This document shows, in pieces, positions 7,379 to 16,236 of a stretch of DNA of 64,000 nt (its first letter is position 1; every line of letters begins with the position of its first letter). The notes below the pieces were generated by a model. The model did no database searches. It had not been told where the DNA came from and was given only the letters and a program-made list of their open reading frames with translations. Both the position numbers and the translations under genes were made by a program. Source of the stretch: Chryseobacterium sp. Tr-659 (GTDB taxonomy: Bacteria > Bacteroidota > Bacteroidia > Flavobacteriales > Weeksellaceae). The stretch lies in NCBI RefSeq assembly GCF_011752975.1, contig NZ_VWWP01000010.1, positions 1-64,000 of the forward strand, in the 5' to 3' direction.

Positions 7379-8071
7379 ATGGAATTGCCATTTTACTTAA
7401 ACTTTAACGACTTTGAAAAGAATTATTATGAAAATCTTGAAAAATGGTTTGAAGAATATCATAATACAAGCGAAACTGATTATCTGAAAGCTCTTGCGGA
7501 ACTTTACAGTCCATATGTTTACTATAATTTCGCAGAGGACAAAGTAAAGGCAGATGCTTCCATTGAAATTAAAGACTGTTTTTTTCCCTATCACGAAATC
7601 ATTGGAATCTCATTTTATCCGCACTGTGAAAACGGAAGTTCTTCCAAAGGACTAAACCAGGTATTTGAATTTAAAAATATCTCGATGATGGAGTATGCCC
7701 AGCATATTCTGGATAAGATTAATAAATTCTGTTCAAAAAATATGGATGCTTTGAATAGCAATAAGAATATCCATGATTATATCAACCATTATGATATTAT
7801 TACTTCAGTAGAAGGAGTAGGATATTGTATCAGTTATAACCGCCACCAGAAAGTAATTCCTTTTTTGAAAGCTTATCTGCCTTATTATGGTCAGACCGTA
7901 AATATGGCGGTATACAGAGATTTTATTTTCTCCATTGAACAGATCGCGGAGTTCATAGATGAGAAATTAAAAAGTGTAAGAGCTTTTAAACAAACTATTT
8001 ATGTTCAGTCAAGAGCAGAAGCGAAGTTCAAAGTACAATTGAGCCGACAGTTTCTGACTTTATGCAATTAA
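7379..8071 (+). CDS. Hypothetical protein
   Basis: 230 residues, no signal peptide and no membrane segment. Rich in Tyr, Phe and Asn; mixed alpha/beta by appearance. I recognise no domain. The ATG at 7379 (MELPFYLNF) is preferred over the TTG at 7355 because the -7 box covers the TTG. It is monocistronic: a promoter box in front and a strong bidirectional terminator behind, with the convergent DUF2490 gene on the other side. Cytosolic location is inferred. Confidence 0.75.
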   Translation: MELPFYLNFNDFEKNYYENLEKWFEEYHNTSETDYLKALAELYSPYVYYNFAEDKVKADASIEIKDCFFPYHEIIGISFYPHCENGSSSKGLNQVFEFKNISMMEYAQHILDKINKFCSKNMDALNSNKNIHDYINHYDIITSVEGVGYCISYNRHQKVIPFLKAYLPYYGQTVNMAVYRDFIFSIEQIAEFIDEKLKSVRAFKQTIYVQSRAEAKFKVQLSRQFLTLCN

Positions 8072-8131
8072 GATTTTACACCAAACATTCATACTTAATT
8101 ATATTGCGGAAAACTTATGTTTTCAAACAAA

Positions 8132-8157
8132 AATCCCAGTCAGAGATGACTGGGATT
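8132..8157. terminator. Bidirectional terminator
   Basis: Perfect 10-bp stem AATCCCAGTC/GACTGGGATT with a 6-base loop, flanked by A-run and T-run, between two convergent genes. Confidence 0.85.
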
Positions 8158-8196
8158 TTGTATATAGATAGGTTCTAATGTAAGCTTAGTTGTCAA

Positions 8197-9000
8197 TTAG
8201 TTTCTTTTATAAGGAATATTCCATACCAGATCAGCTGCCAGATAATGAACACCTCCGTGATGAATACTGTTGCTGCCACGGATGAGATCATCCATGTAGC
8301 CAATATCAACCGTGAAAGGAGAGTGAGGAATGTTAAACATATAATAAGCGGTAATCCGCATTTCACGATAACCAAAACTTCCCCAGTCGGCTTCCGGCTC
8401 ATTCATATGGCTGATTGAAAATAAGGTTTCAGCACTTAATGCCAGTTTTTGGTTGTTTTTTGGTGATAAATTATAGGTTAATTGACTTTTAATACGGGTT
8501 CGAAGCTGGAAATCTTCTTCCACTTTGTGAAAGTCGGCATCAAAGAATTTCCTGAATTCCTGACGGATGGTATTTTTGAGTTTCCATTTCTTTCCAAGAT
8601 TAAATGTATAAGCATATCTTCCGTATACTCTGAATTCCTGCTCTGTACTTTCTTTGTGATAAGGAGCTTCACTTTCATATTGAGGCTGCCGGCGGTAGCT
8701 GATTGCATAGCTGTACTGCTGATGAGGTGCAAATGAATGATACACTTCATGGTTAAGCACGAAAATGGCTTGTTTTGAAAATAAATTATCCTGGTCAGGA
8801 CTGCTTTTTCTCCCTATTGCAATATAGCTCATACTGTGTTTCTTTCCCAGAGAATCCAGCTGTCTTTTCACTCCGAAAGCAGACCAGAATGCCGTGTGAG
8901 CATCTCCCAATCCCGGTGGGCTGATCTGTGCTTTGACAACTGTGCCTGCACATCCGAATAAGAATAGCCCTGCAAAAATTTTCTTTATGCTCAATATCAT
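8197..9000 (-). CDS. DUF2490 family outer-membrane beta-barrel protein
   Basis: 267 residues from the ATG at 9000, which gives a normal signal peptide (MILSIKKIFAGLFLFG, cleavage after VKA). The mature part consists of amphipathic strands separated by turns: FWSAFGVKRQLD, FRVYGRYAYTFNL, RTRIKSQLTYNL, MRITAYYMF, HYLAADLVW. The pattern, with a Y/F-rich C-terminus, fits DUF2490 outer-membrane proteins, whose function is unknown. The frame extends to 9129, but that would add an odd second hydrophobic stretch ahead of the signal peptide. The gene is transcribed away from the 9238-9279 DnaA-box-like array. Confidence 0.75.
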   Translation of the reverse strand: MILSIKKIFAGLFLFGCAGTVVKAQISPPGLGDAHTAFWSAFGVKRQLDSLGKKHSMSYIAIGRKSSPDQDNLFSKQAIFVLNHEVYHSFAPHQQYSYAISYRRQPQYESEAPYHKESTEQEFRVYGRYAYTFNLGKKWKLKNTIRQEFRKFFDADFHKVEEDFQLRTRIKSQLTYNLSPKNNQKLALSAETLFSISHMNEPEADWGSFGYREMRITAYYMFNIPHSPFTVDIGYMDDLIRGSNSIHHGGVHYLAADLVWNIPYKRN

Positions 9001-9475
9001 GGATAACTGCTTTATTGTTAATGTAAAATACCTGCGGAACCACAAGACGGCTGGAAATATCGTTAATACGCAGAGAGAATACTTCTTCATATCAAATTTA
9101 CCAGATTCATTCATAGGATGTTTATTCAAAATCTTTTAATACTGTTTAAAAACATGACAAAGTAAGTGCGTGATTTAGGATAGATTTGGGAATAAAAAAT
9201 CATTAGAATTAAAGTAAGATTTGTCTTAGTAAACAATTGTGGATAACATGTTGAAAACTTATTGATAATATGTGGAAAACATGGACTTTTATAATTGATG
9301 ATCTTATTATTATTTGATAATAAGGTATTTATGTGTGTAAACCATATAGATCAGCCTTAATTTCTATTAGGTTATTGGTATTTATTTAGAATAATTCAAA
9401 TTAATATTGTGGGTGAAGTTATGATTGCTTTATTTTGCACTTTTATTTATAATTATTTTAAATAAGGCTGAAAAA
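9001..9475. other. Divergent intergenic region
   Basis: 475 bases between the divergent DUF2490 and TonB receptor genes. It contains the phased 9-mer array and the A+T-rich stretch. I find no good TAnnTTTG box for either gene. Confidence 0.5.
9238..9279 (+). other. Phased array of four DnaA-box-like 9-mers
   Basis: Four 9-base units in the same direction start at 9238, 9249, 9260 and 9271, exactly 11 bp apart: TGTGGATAA (a perfect complement of the DnaA box TTATCCACA), TGTTGAAAA, TATTGATAA and TGTGGAAAA. A very A+T-rich stretch follows, with the inverted repeat CTTATTAT/ATAATAAG at 9303-9324. Perfect and degenerate boxes in phase next to an A+T-rich segment are how replication origins are built. 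It could instead be a DnaA-titration or regulatory site, or a chance array. No dnaA gene is in the window. Confidence 0.5.
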
Positions 9476-11944
9476 ATGATACAATCTACTAAAAATATGC
9501 TCCTCACAGGGTATATAAGGCATTCTAATGGGACTAAGCAGAATGATATTTCAACAAACAATACACAAAAATGGTTTAAACCATTACTGGCTTTCTTCTT
9601 TACTTTATTAAGTTTAGCAGCATATGCTCAGGATCAGCAAGGGGGAATCACCGGTAAAGTAAATATGGTGGACGGACAGCCCTTGCGGGCTATCTCTGTT
9701 TCACTACTGGAAACGGATCGCCAGACGCTAACCGATGATGAGGGAAACTATCGTTTCACGAATCTGAACGCAGGAAATTATACCATAAAATTACAGATTT
9801 TAGGTTCTAAAGAAATACGTTTACCCGTAGAAGTGAAGGCCGGTGAAACAGCAACATTGGATTATCAGCTGACAAAAGAGAATATTCAGGCCATTCAGGA
9901 GGTGGTAATCATGAAAAATACCAACAGATTTTCTAAGAAAGAAAGTGGATTTGTTGCAAGGCTGCCTTTAAAGAATCTGGAAAATCCACAGGTTTACAAT
10001 ACCGTTACCAAAGAATTATTTCAGGAACAGGTGGCTGTAGATCTGGGAAGCATCTCTAAAAACGTTCCGGGAGCTGGTGTTCCTATGATCGCCAATCAGG
10101 GAAGGGTGACCTTTCGTTCCAGAGGATTTGAAGTGGAGCCTAATGCACGAAACGGAGTGGCTGGGGCTGCATTTTCAGTGATTGATCCTGTAAACCTTGA
10201 ACGTATAGAAGCGATTAAAGGACCATCGGCGACTTTATTCGGAAAAAATGTTTCCAGCAGCTATGGAGGAGTATATAATCGTGTAACGAAGAAACCCTAT
10301 AATGATTTCGGTGGAGAAGTAGGATATGTTGGAGGAAGCTGGAATTACAACCGATTAACAGTAGATGTAAACACACCGGTAAACAAAGACCGAACGGCTC
10401 TTTTCCGTTTGAATGCTGCGGGAACCTTTGAGAAAAGCTTTCAGGATATAGGATTTACAAATTCTTTAGCCATTGCTCCGAGTTTTTCTTATCAGATCAA
10501 CGATCGTATGTCGCTCCTTTTAGATGTGGAATTCAATCAGGCAAAAGGAACATCTGTTGTACGTTTTAATCCATACACAGGAAGCAACAAAATTCAGTCG
10601 ATTGCAGATATGAAGTTTCCTTATTATAAAAATTTCCTGAGTGATGATTTGGCTTATCAAACACAGATGATGAACATTTTCGCTCAATTGAATTATAAAG
10701 TTTCAGAAAACTGGACTTCCCAGACTATTGTATCCCGTGCAAGATCTACTATTACCGGATATATTTCTGCAATCAACGGAAAAACAGATTCTACAGCAAG
10801 CGCGCAGGTGATGGTAGGAACCACTTCGTTTATTGCAACCAATATTCAGCAGAATTTTATCGGTGATTTCAGAATCGGACGTTTCAGAAACAGAATGGTA
10901 GTAGGATTGGATTATTACAACAATTCAAACCACTTTGACCGCTATCATACCAATACGAAAGTATTCAATTTCGTTCATCCTTCAGCAGATTTCAGAGTAA
11001 ATAGCAATACCATTGATGCTCTAACGGCAACCTCTGCTTTCAGAAGAGAAAATAATAGTGATAATACCTATGCCGCATATGTTTCAGATGTATTTAATAT
11101 CACAGACCAGCTTATGGTAATGGCGAGTCTCCGTGTTGACCGTTTCCAGTTTAAAGGAGTATATGATATAACCACTGGTCAAATAAAAGGAGGACTGAGC
11201 AACAGTGGAACGCAGGCCGGGCCTTACGGACAGACTGCGTTTTCTCCTAAAATGGGAATTGTCTATGAAATATTGAAGAATAAAGTCTCTCTTTTCGGAA
11301 ATTATATGAATGGCTTTAACAATGTGAGCGGGGTAGATATCAATGGAAATGCATTCAGACCGGAATATGCCAATCAGCTTGAATTCGGGGTGAAAGCAGA
11401 TGTTTTCAACCACAGAGTTGTAGGAACATTGAGTTATTATAACATCCGTGTGGATAATATTTTAAGAACCAATCCTGATGATATCAATTACTCAATTCAG
11501 GACGGAACACAACTAAGTAAAGGAATAGAGGCGGAAATAACAGCCAATCCGTTTGATGGATTGAATATTGTAGCCGGGTATGCATATAACGATAGTAAAT
11601 TTACCAATGCTAATCCTACGGTTAATGGGTTAAGACCAGCATTGTCTGGTCCCGCTAATATGTTTAATTTCTGGATTAGTTACCGAATTTCCGAAGGGAA
11701 ATTAAAAGGCCTGGGAATAGGTGGAGGTGGAAATATGGGATCGTCTTCCTACCAGACCAATACACAGACTGCAAAAGTGATTATTCCATCTTATAAAATG
11801 TTTGATCTGGGAATTTTCTATGATCAGCCGAAATACAGAGTAGGATTGAAATTCGATAATATTACAAATGAAAAAGCCTGGTCTGTACGTTTAACACCAC
11901 AGGCTCCTTCACGTTTCCTGGGAAGCGTTTCTCTGAAGTTCTAA
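9476..11944 (+). CDS. TonB-dependent siderophore receptor
   Basis: Outer-membrane gated channel for ferric siderophore uptake, driven by TonB. About 822 residues from the ATG at 9476; a TTG 17 codons upstream is less likely. There is a long n-region, then a signal-peptide core LLAFFFTLLSLAAYA. Next comes a carboxypeptidase-regulatory-like beta-sandwich (GKVNMVDGQPLRAISVSLL to YTIKLQILG), as in most Bacteroidota receptors. A plug domain follows (VTFRSRGFEVEP, then VNLERIEAIKGPSATLFG), then a 22-strand barrel ending in FLGSVSLKF. The RSRGF and IKGP-LFG motifs are typical of the siderophore subfamily. Iron regulation is expected but no clear Fur-type site was identified. It ends at a strong terminator. 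Confidence 0.88.
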   Translation: MIQSTKNMLLTGYIRHSNGTKQNDISTNNTQKWFKPLLAFFFTLLSLAAYAQDQQGGITGKVNMVDGQPLRAISVSLLETDRQTLTDDEGNYRFTNLNAGNYTIKLQILGSKEIRLPVEVKAGETATLDYQLTKENIQAIQEVVIMKNTNRFSKKESGFVARLPLKNLENPQVYNTVTKELFQEQVAVDLGSISKNVPGAGVPMIANQGRVTFRSRGFEVEPNARNGVAGAAFSVIDPVNLERIEAIKGPSATLFGKNVSSSYGGVYNRVTKKPYNDFGGEVGYVGGSWNYNRLTVDVNTPVNKDRTALFRLNAAGTFEKSFQDIGFTNSLAIAPSFSYQINDRMSLLLDVEFNQAKGTSVVRFNPYTGSNKIQSIADMKFPYYKNFLSDDLAYQTQMMNIFAQLNYKVSENWTSQTIVSRARSTITGYISAINGKTDSTASAQVMVGTTSFIATNIQQNFIGDFRIGRFRNRMVVGLDYYNNSNHFDRYHTNTKVFNFVHPSADFRVNSNTIDALTATSAFRRENNSDNTYAAYVSDVFNITDQLMVMASLRVDRFQFKGVYDITTGQIKGGLSNSGTQAGPYGQTAFSPKMGIVYEILKNKVSLFGNYMNGFNNVSGVDINGNAFRPEYANQLEFGVKADVFNHRVVGTLSYYNIRVDNILRTNPDDINYSIQDGTQLSKGIEAEITANPFDGLNIVAGYAYNDSKFTNANPTVNGLRPALSGPANMFNFWISYRISEGKLKGLGIGGGGNMGSSSYQTNTQTAKVIIPSYKMFDLGIFYDQPKYRVGLKFDNITNEKAWSVRLTPQAPSRFLGSVSLKF

Positions 11945-11964
11945 ATAATAACTGATACTATATA

Positions 11965-11992
11965 AAAGCCCGGATTCTTGAATCCGGGCTTT
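11965..11992. terminator. Terminator of the TonB receptor gene
   Basis: 13-bp perfect stem (AAAGCCCGGATTC and its complement) with a minimal loop, followed by TGTATTTTTT; A-run on the other side, so it can also serve the convergent gene. Confidence 0.85.
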
Positions 11993-12015
11993 GTATTTTT
12001 TAGAATGTAAAAAGA

Positions 12016-12750
12016 TCAGTTGATCCATAGACAGTAATTATTACGGTATCGTATTTTTCCATAAGTGCTTCCAAGAAAAGTTCCCGGAGTATTGTCATAC
12101 CAGTCTTGCCGGATTACATAAAGTCCCGGTAATGTCGGTTTAAATTGAACCTGATGGTTTTCATTCACCGGGATATTCTTTTCCCAATTTTCAGGATTGA
12201 ATATTCTCAGCATGGTTCCTTTCTCCACAGGCTTCATATCCCGATACGGAAAAGCTGTATAAATGCCATTATTTTCCTTAAGAATAATGTCCATAAACTG
12301 AGCAGGTAATGTCGTTTCTGAACTCTTTCCAACATCATAAGCTCCACACATAAGATCTATGGGGCGAACATTTTCCTGTGGATTTTTTGAGCGGTTAAGT
12401 ACAGGCTGCTGGTCATTTATACCCAAAATCCTGTAAGTACCATTCTTATCCGGAATAAAACTTCCTTCCCAATGATCTCCTTTTATTTGTAATTCAAGTT
12501 TAGATTTTGTTCCGTTGGCATTAAGGATAAAGAACTGAAAATTTCTGATCTCCTGAAACTCGGCTCCGGTTGTGCGATGTCTCGCGCTAAGATCATCAAT
12601 GAAGCCATAGCAGACTTCCACTTTAACAGGATCTTTTAGCTTGCCTGATCCGTGAATTTCCATCCAGTAGGCACTGGCCTTTGCCAGTTGAGGAAATAGA
12701 AAAGCAGCTAAGAGTAGCAGGAATGGCAGAACTGTTCGTAGTTTGTACAT
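12016..12750 (-). CDS. Secreted beta-rich protein, resembles DUF4198
   Basis: 244 residues with a signal peptide (VLPFLLLLAAFLFPQLAKA). The mature N-terminus, SAYWMEIHGSGKLKDPVKVEVCYG, followed by strands that read like an extracellular Ig-type domain, resembles the DUF4198/nickel-uptake-associated periplasmic family; this match is from memory of the pattern and is tentative. Two Cys and several surface His are present, but no clear metal site. It is convergent with the siderophore receptor. In this phylum such proteins often accompany TonB receptors, so a role in metal handling is possible. Confidence 0.6.
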   Translation of the reverse strand: MYKLRTVLPFLLLLAAFLFPQLAKASAYWMEIHGSGKLKDPVKVEVCYGFIDDLSARHRTTGAEFQEIRNFQFFILNANGTKSKLELQIKGDHWEGSFIPDKNGTYRILGINDQQPVLNRSKNPQENVRPIDLMCGAYDVGKSSETTLPAQFMDIILKENNGIYTAFPYRDMKPVEKGTMLRIFNPENWEKNIPVNENHQVQFKPTLPGLYVIRQDWYDNTPGTFLGSTYGKIRYRNNYCLWIN

Positions 12751-12760
12751 TATATCACGT

Positions 12761-12768
12761 CAAATTTA
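12761..12768 (-). promoter_or_regulatory. -7 box TAAATTTG
   Basis: TAnnTTTG on the minus strand, 10 bases before the ATG at 12750; short 5' leader. Confidence 0.55.
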
Positions 12769-12884
12769 GGAATGCTAATTTAGGAAAAAAGGAAGTGCCA
12801 GAATAGATAATCTGATAGGTTTTTCTAATCATAAGCAGTGATAAAACAGGTTGCTGTTCTTGTATTAAGGATCATTTTAAAACG

Positions 12885-12917
12885 AAATTGCCGCAGTATT
12901 CAATACTGCGACAATTT
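12885..12917 (-). terminator. Terminator of the 12951-13361 gene
   Basis: Stem AAATTG-CGCAGTATT against AATACTGCG-CAATTT with one internal mismatch and a 1-base apex, followed on the minus strand by CGTTTTAAAA. Confidence 0.7.
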
Positions 12918-12950
12918 GGTTTATGGACTGTTTATTATTGATGTCTTAGT

Positions 12951-13361
12951 TTATCCTGCTTTACACATAGCATCCCAGGTAGTCCAAAAATGTGCATTGA
13001 TAGCTCCAATAGGAGGATTTGTACTGTCTGCAACAATACCTACCATAGAAGCACAGTTAGAGTTGCAGCCTATTTCATTATTGCTTCCTTCCTGAGGAGG
13101 AATCTGGCGCCATGTACCGGTTGAGCCGCTTAATAATTCAACTTTGATATCAAAGATCCCAGAAAGATTAGGCGTTTGGATCTGCTTCGTAGGATCTTCG
13201 CTTGAAATGGTATCACTCCAGTTTCCCTGTGAGAAGGTTACTCTCCATGTAGAGATCATTTTAGAGGTTTCGTTTTGAGGTGAAAGATACACCCAGAACT
13301 GTGCTCCGTTTCCAAGTTGTACCTGGCCGGAAGAATTTGCGTTTACATTTGTTGATGACAT
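12951..13361 (-). CDS. Hypothetical Ser/Asn/Gln-rich protein
   Basis: 136 residues, no signal peptide, no membrane segment. The sequence looks like a small beta-sandwich: GAQFWVYLSPQN, ISTWRVTFSQGNW, GIFDIKVELLSG, TGTWRQIPP, INAHFWTTWDAMC. It has three Cys (two in CNSNCASM). The Ser/Asn/Thr-rich, Lys-poor composition is more like an exported or effector-type protein than a cytosolic enzyme, yet it has no export signal. No family recognised. It has its own terminator. Confidence 0.6.
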   Translation of the reverse strand: MSSTNVNANSSGQVQLGNGAQFWVYLSPQNETSKMISTWRVTFSQGNWSDTISSEDPTKQIQTPNLSGIFDIKVELLSGSTGTWRQIPPQEGSNNEIGCNSNCASMVGIVADSTNPPIGAINAHFWTTWDAMCKAG

Positions 13362-13604
13362 ATTAAATTGATTTTTAATGAATTAGTTTGTAGTTCAAAG
13401 TAACGAAGAACAAAAAAAATATTCTAGAGTATAAATAACCAATTATAATGTTGAGTAGAAATACTTACGATAAGAAAGTTGAAAAAAGACTGTTTTATCA
13501 TCCAGCCATCTGCAAAATTTGTTTGATCTGTGTGAGATTTCGGATCAAGTATAAAATTTTCAGTTATTTATCTGATTGGAATTAATGAAATTTACAAAAA
13601 AAAT

Positions 13605-13631
13605 AAGCCTGCACTTATTCAGTACAGGCTT
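13605..13631 (-). terminator. Terminator after tRNA-Ser
   Basis: 10-bp stem AAGCCTGCAC/GTACAGGCTT (one mismatch), 7-base loop, followed on the minus strand by a run of nine T. Confidence 0.75.
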
Positions 13632-13642
13632 TAGTATTCTTG

Positions 13643-13729
13643 CAGAAAGGAAGGGATTCGAACCCTCGATACAGTTACCCGTATACTACCTTTCCAGGGT
13701 AGCTCCTTCAACCACTCGGACACCTTTCT
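13643..13729 (-). tRNA. tRNA-Ser (anticodon GGA)
   Basis: 87 nt, a class II tRNA with a long variable arm. The acceptor stem pairs AGAAAGG with CCTTTCT; the T-arm carries GGTTCGAATCC; the anticodon loop TGGAAAG gives anticodon GGA (13693-13695), reading UCC and UCU. Discriminator G is at 13643. CCA is not encoded. Confidence 0.93.
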
Positions 13730-13783
13730 TTTTGAGATTGCAAAAATAGCGTATTTTCTTTAATATCCAAATAATTTTTGCAA

Positions 13784-14800
13784 TTAATCTGTAATTTCTC
13801 CACAAAGACTTTTCGTGAAGTTATCAGCAAAGCTTCCGGAGTAACTAGGATTGTCTATCAAGTGCATTGCTTTGGTAATCGCAGTTTCTGCGGTCATGTC
13901 CCTTCCGCTGATGGCCCCGATTCTTGAAAAAATATTACTGTTTTCATACTTTCCGAATGAGATACCGCCTGAAATACACTGGCTTACCACCACTATTTCC
14001 GTACCGTTGTTTCTGATCTCCTGGAGTGTTTCCTGGGTTTTTTCACTGCTGAAAATTGTTCCGGAACCAAAAACCTGAAGAATTAAAACCTTCATTTTTG
14101 GGATCTCTTTGAAATGGCTCAGATGCATCCCCGGAAAAATTCTCCAGAATAAAATATCTTCAGAAATATGTTCATCCACATGAAATTCAACTTCGGGAGC
14201 ACAACGGAACAGATTATCTTTTATAATATTTAAATGAACTCCGGATTGTCCCAGTATCGGATAGTTTGGACTTGCATAGGCATCAAAATACTCAGCAGAA
14301 TATTTCAATGTTCTGTTTCCTCTTAATAATTTATATTCAAAATAAATGGCAACTTCCTGGATAACTGCTTCGTCGTTTTCATAAAGACTGGCGTAGTAAA
14401 GGCTGGTCAAAAGGTTTTCCTTGGCATCAGTTCTTAAATCACCGATCGGAAGCTGAGAGCCGGTCATGATCACAGGCTTTCTCAAACCTTTTAACATAAA
14501 ACTTAACGCGGAAGCTGTATAAGACATGGTGTCTGTTCCATGCAGAATCAGAAAACCGTCATAATCATTGTAATTTTTAAGGATATAATTAGCGATGATC
14601 CTCCATTCTTCAGGTCCCATATCCGAAGAATCCAGCGGTTTTGCAAAAGGATGAACAAATACCTCACATTCCATGAGTTTCATTTCAGGCATCTTTTCGA
14701 ATATATTTCCAAAATCAAAGGCACGGAGACTTCCGGTTTCATAATCTTTTTCCATTCCGATGGTTCCACCGGTATAGATGAGCAGGACTTTTCGCTTCAT
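13784..14800 (-). CDS. ansA: Type I L-asparaginase
   Basis: Cytosolic hydrolysis of L-asparagine to aspartate and ammonia. 338 residues, as usual for type I. The two asparaginase signatures are present: TGGTIG (residues 10-15) and HGTDTM (87-92), the latter giving the second catalytic Thr and the Asp; SGGISFG occurs in the C-terminal domain. There is no signal peptide, unlike the periplasmic type II enzyme. It is divergent from trmH with a -7 box 46 bases upstream. Asparagine synthetase is also in this window (43132-44799). Confidence 0.92.
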   Translation of the reverse strand: MKRKVLLIYTGGTIGMEKDYETGSLRAFDFGNIFEKMPEMKLMECEVFVHPFAKPLDSSDMGPEEWRIIANYILKNYNDYDGFLILHGTDTMSYTASALSFMLKGLRKPVIMTGSQLPIGDLRTDAKENLLTSLYYASLYENDEAVIQEVAIYFEYKLLRGNRTLKYSAEYFDAYASPNYPILGQSGVHLNIIKDNLFRCAPEVEFHVDEHISEDILFWRIFPGMHLSHFKEIPKMKVLILQVFGSGTIFSSEKTQETLQEIRNNGTEIVVVSQCISGGISFGKYENSNIFSRIGAISGRDMTAETAITKAMHLIDNPSYSGSFADNFTKSLCGEITD

Positions 14801-14846
14801 GTACTATTTTTAATTAAGAATTGGAGCCCGATTAGGGTTCATAGGC

Positions 14847-14854
14847 CAAAATTA
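14847..14854 (-). promoter_or_regulatory. -7 box TAATTTTG for ansA
   Basis: Minus-strand TAnnTTTG, 46 bases before the ansA ATG. Confidence 0.5.
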
Positions 14855-14961
14855 CGTTAATTTGCAAAGATTTGAAAATGAATGAAACGCTTAAGATAAA
14901 ATTTTATAAAAATAAAGTTGTCATTGCAGGCGTTATATCTCGCGATTGAAAAAATAATTGA

Positions 14962-15642
14962 ATGCAGACGAAAGATTTAGCACAGACTTTTGAATATTTA
15001 AAACAGTTTTTAACAGAAGAAAGACTGACCAAGATTGACCATTTTTCCCAGGAAAGTTCAGATTTTGTGCTTCCTGTTGTGGAAGATGTTTATCAGTTCC
15101 GAAATGCCGCAGCCATTGTACGTTCTGTAGAAGCCTGTGGTTTTCATAAAGTGGTCGCTTTGCAGGAAGAATACAGTTTTGAACCTAATCTTAGGGTTAC
15201 AAAAGGGGCAGATACATGGGTTGAAGTGGAAAAACTTCCCCGAAACATGGAATCTTTTCAGAATATTAAAGACAGAGGATATAAAATTGTAGCAGTTTCA
15301 TTGGAAAACAATGCCAAAATGTTACCGGAATACGAAATAACTGAACCTATCGCTTTAGTTTTCGGAACAGAAATGGAAGGCGTTTCTCAGGAAATATTAG
15401 ACTTTGCAGATGAGACACTCGCAATTCCGATGTATGGCTTCACAAGAAGTTTTAATGTTTCTGTAGCAGCTTCAATTTGTATGTATGAGTTGAAACAGAA
15501 GCTTTTAAAATCTGATATTGACTATAAATTAAATGAAGAAAAGCTTTTAAGAATGAAAATTCTTTGGGCAGTCAACTCAATGAGAAGCGGACAGCAGATC
15601 TTCGAAAAATATTTAAGGGATAATAATTTGACGTTTAATTAG
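14962..15642 (+). CDS. trmH: SpoU/TrmH-type tRNA 2'-O-methyltransferase
   Basis: SAM-dependent knotted (SPOUT) methyltransferase; most likely makes Gm18 in tRNA. 226 residues. SpoU motifs: motif 1 FRNAAAIVRSVEACG with the catalytic Arg, motif 2 IALVFGTEMEGVS, motif 3 IPMYGFTRSFNVSVAASI. A C-terminal helical extension follows. A 23-codon ORF ending just before this gene (14878-14949) was noted; no function is claimed. The next gene starts 27 bases after the stop and may be co-transcribed. Confidence 0.88.
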   Translation: MQTKDLAQTFEYLKQFLTEERLTKIDHFSQESSDFVLPVVEDVYQFRNAAAIVRSVEACGFHKVVALQEEYSFEPNLRVTKGADTWVEVEKLPRNMESFQNIKDRGYKIVAVSLENNAKMLPEYEITEPIALVFGTEMEGVSQEILDFADETLAIPMYGFTRSFNVSVAASICMYELKQKLLKSDIDYKLNEEKLLRMKILWAVNSMRSGQQIFEKYLRDNNLTFN

Positions 15643-15668
15643 TTTATATTTTAAACTATTAACCTGGT

Positions 15669-16190
15669 ATGAAATTATTATCATTTACTTTTCTATTTAT
15701 TTCAATTTTATTCTTCGGCCAAACGCAGTCAGACACTTTATCTTATCGAAAATACAGATTTGAAACAAAGGTCTATCCTGCATTATTGGTTGGATATCAT
15801 TTTTCTGGTGAAGCAAAAGATAATTCTGAAACCTGGAAATCCGGAAAGATGCATACTATTGAACTGGCTTATGCAAAAGTATTCAGCTATGGAGGTCCAC
15901 ACGGAGGTTCTAAGGTGTACTATGCAGGAAGTGATTTGAGCTTTAGTGATAAATATAAATTTTTTATCGCTCCTAAAATAGGTGTTAATGTAGGTGTTGG
16001 CTTTATATTGGGAGCAGAACTGCAGTTTCAGACCAATTTTGAACAGTTTGTACCCAGAATTATGCCGTATCTTGGAATTGGAGCATTCGGAGGAAAATTA
16101 TATGCAGGATACAATTTCAGGTTGGCAAAAGCAGAAAGCCTTCCTGTCAATACCGGTCATATAGGAATTACGTGGCCATTATTAAAATAA
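15669..16190 (+). CDS. Small secreted or outer-membrane beta-barrel protein, unknown function
   Basis: 173 residues with a signal peptide (LLSFTFLFISILFFGQ). The mature part has alternating strands (KVYPALLVGYHF, HTIELAYAKVF, KFFIAPKIGVNVGVGFILGAELQF, GAFGGKLYAGYNF), consistent with an eight-strand barrel. No catalytic motif; family not recognised. It follows trmH by 27 bases and ends at a terminator shared with convergent rsmE. Confidence 0.7.
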   Translation: MKLLSFTFLFISILFFGQTQSDTLSYRKYRFETKVYPALLVGYHFSGEAKDNSETWKSGKMHTIELAYAKVFSYGGPHGGSKVYYAGSDLSFSDKYKFFIAPKIGVNVGVGFILGAELQFQTNFEQFVPRIMPYLGIGAFGGKLYAGYNFRLAKAESLPVNTGHIGITWPLLK

Positions 16191-16200
16191 AAAGAAAGAA

Positions 16201-16230
16201 AAAGAGAACAGTTAAAATGCTGCTCTCTTT
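16201..16230. terminator. Bidirectional terminator
   Basis: Stem AAAGAGA-CAG/CTG-TCTCTTT with one internal mismatch and an 8-base loop, between two convergent genes, with A/T runs on both sides. Confidence 0.65.
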
Positions 16231-16236
16231 TATATT

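Noticed and set aside
9001..9129. Longer N-terminus for the DUF2490 protein, starting at 9129
   Set aside because: It would place an unrelated hydrophobic stretch before a complete signal peptide that starts at 9000.
13600..13740. Possible attachment site at the 3' end of tRNA-Ser
   Set aside because: No direct repeat of the tRNA 3' end, integrase or element boundary was found nearby.
14878..14949. 23-codon ORF ending just before trmH, a possible leader peptide
   Set aside because: No attenuator-like hairpins or codon runs; most likely chance.
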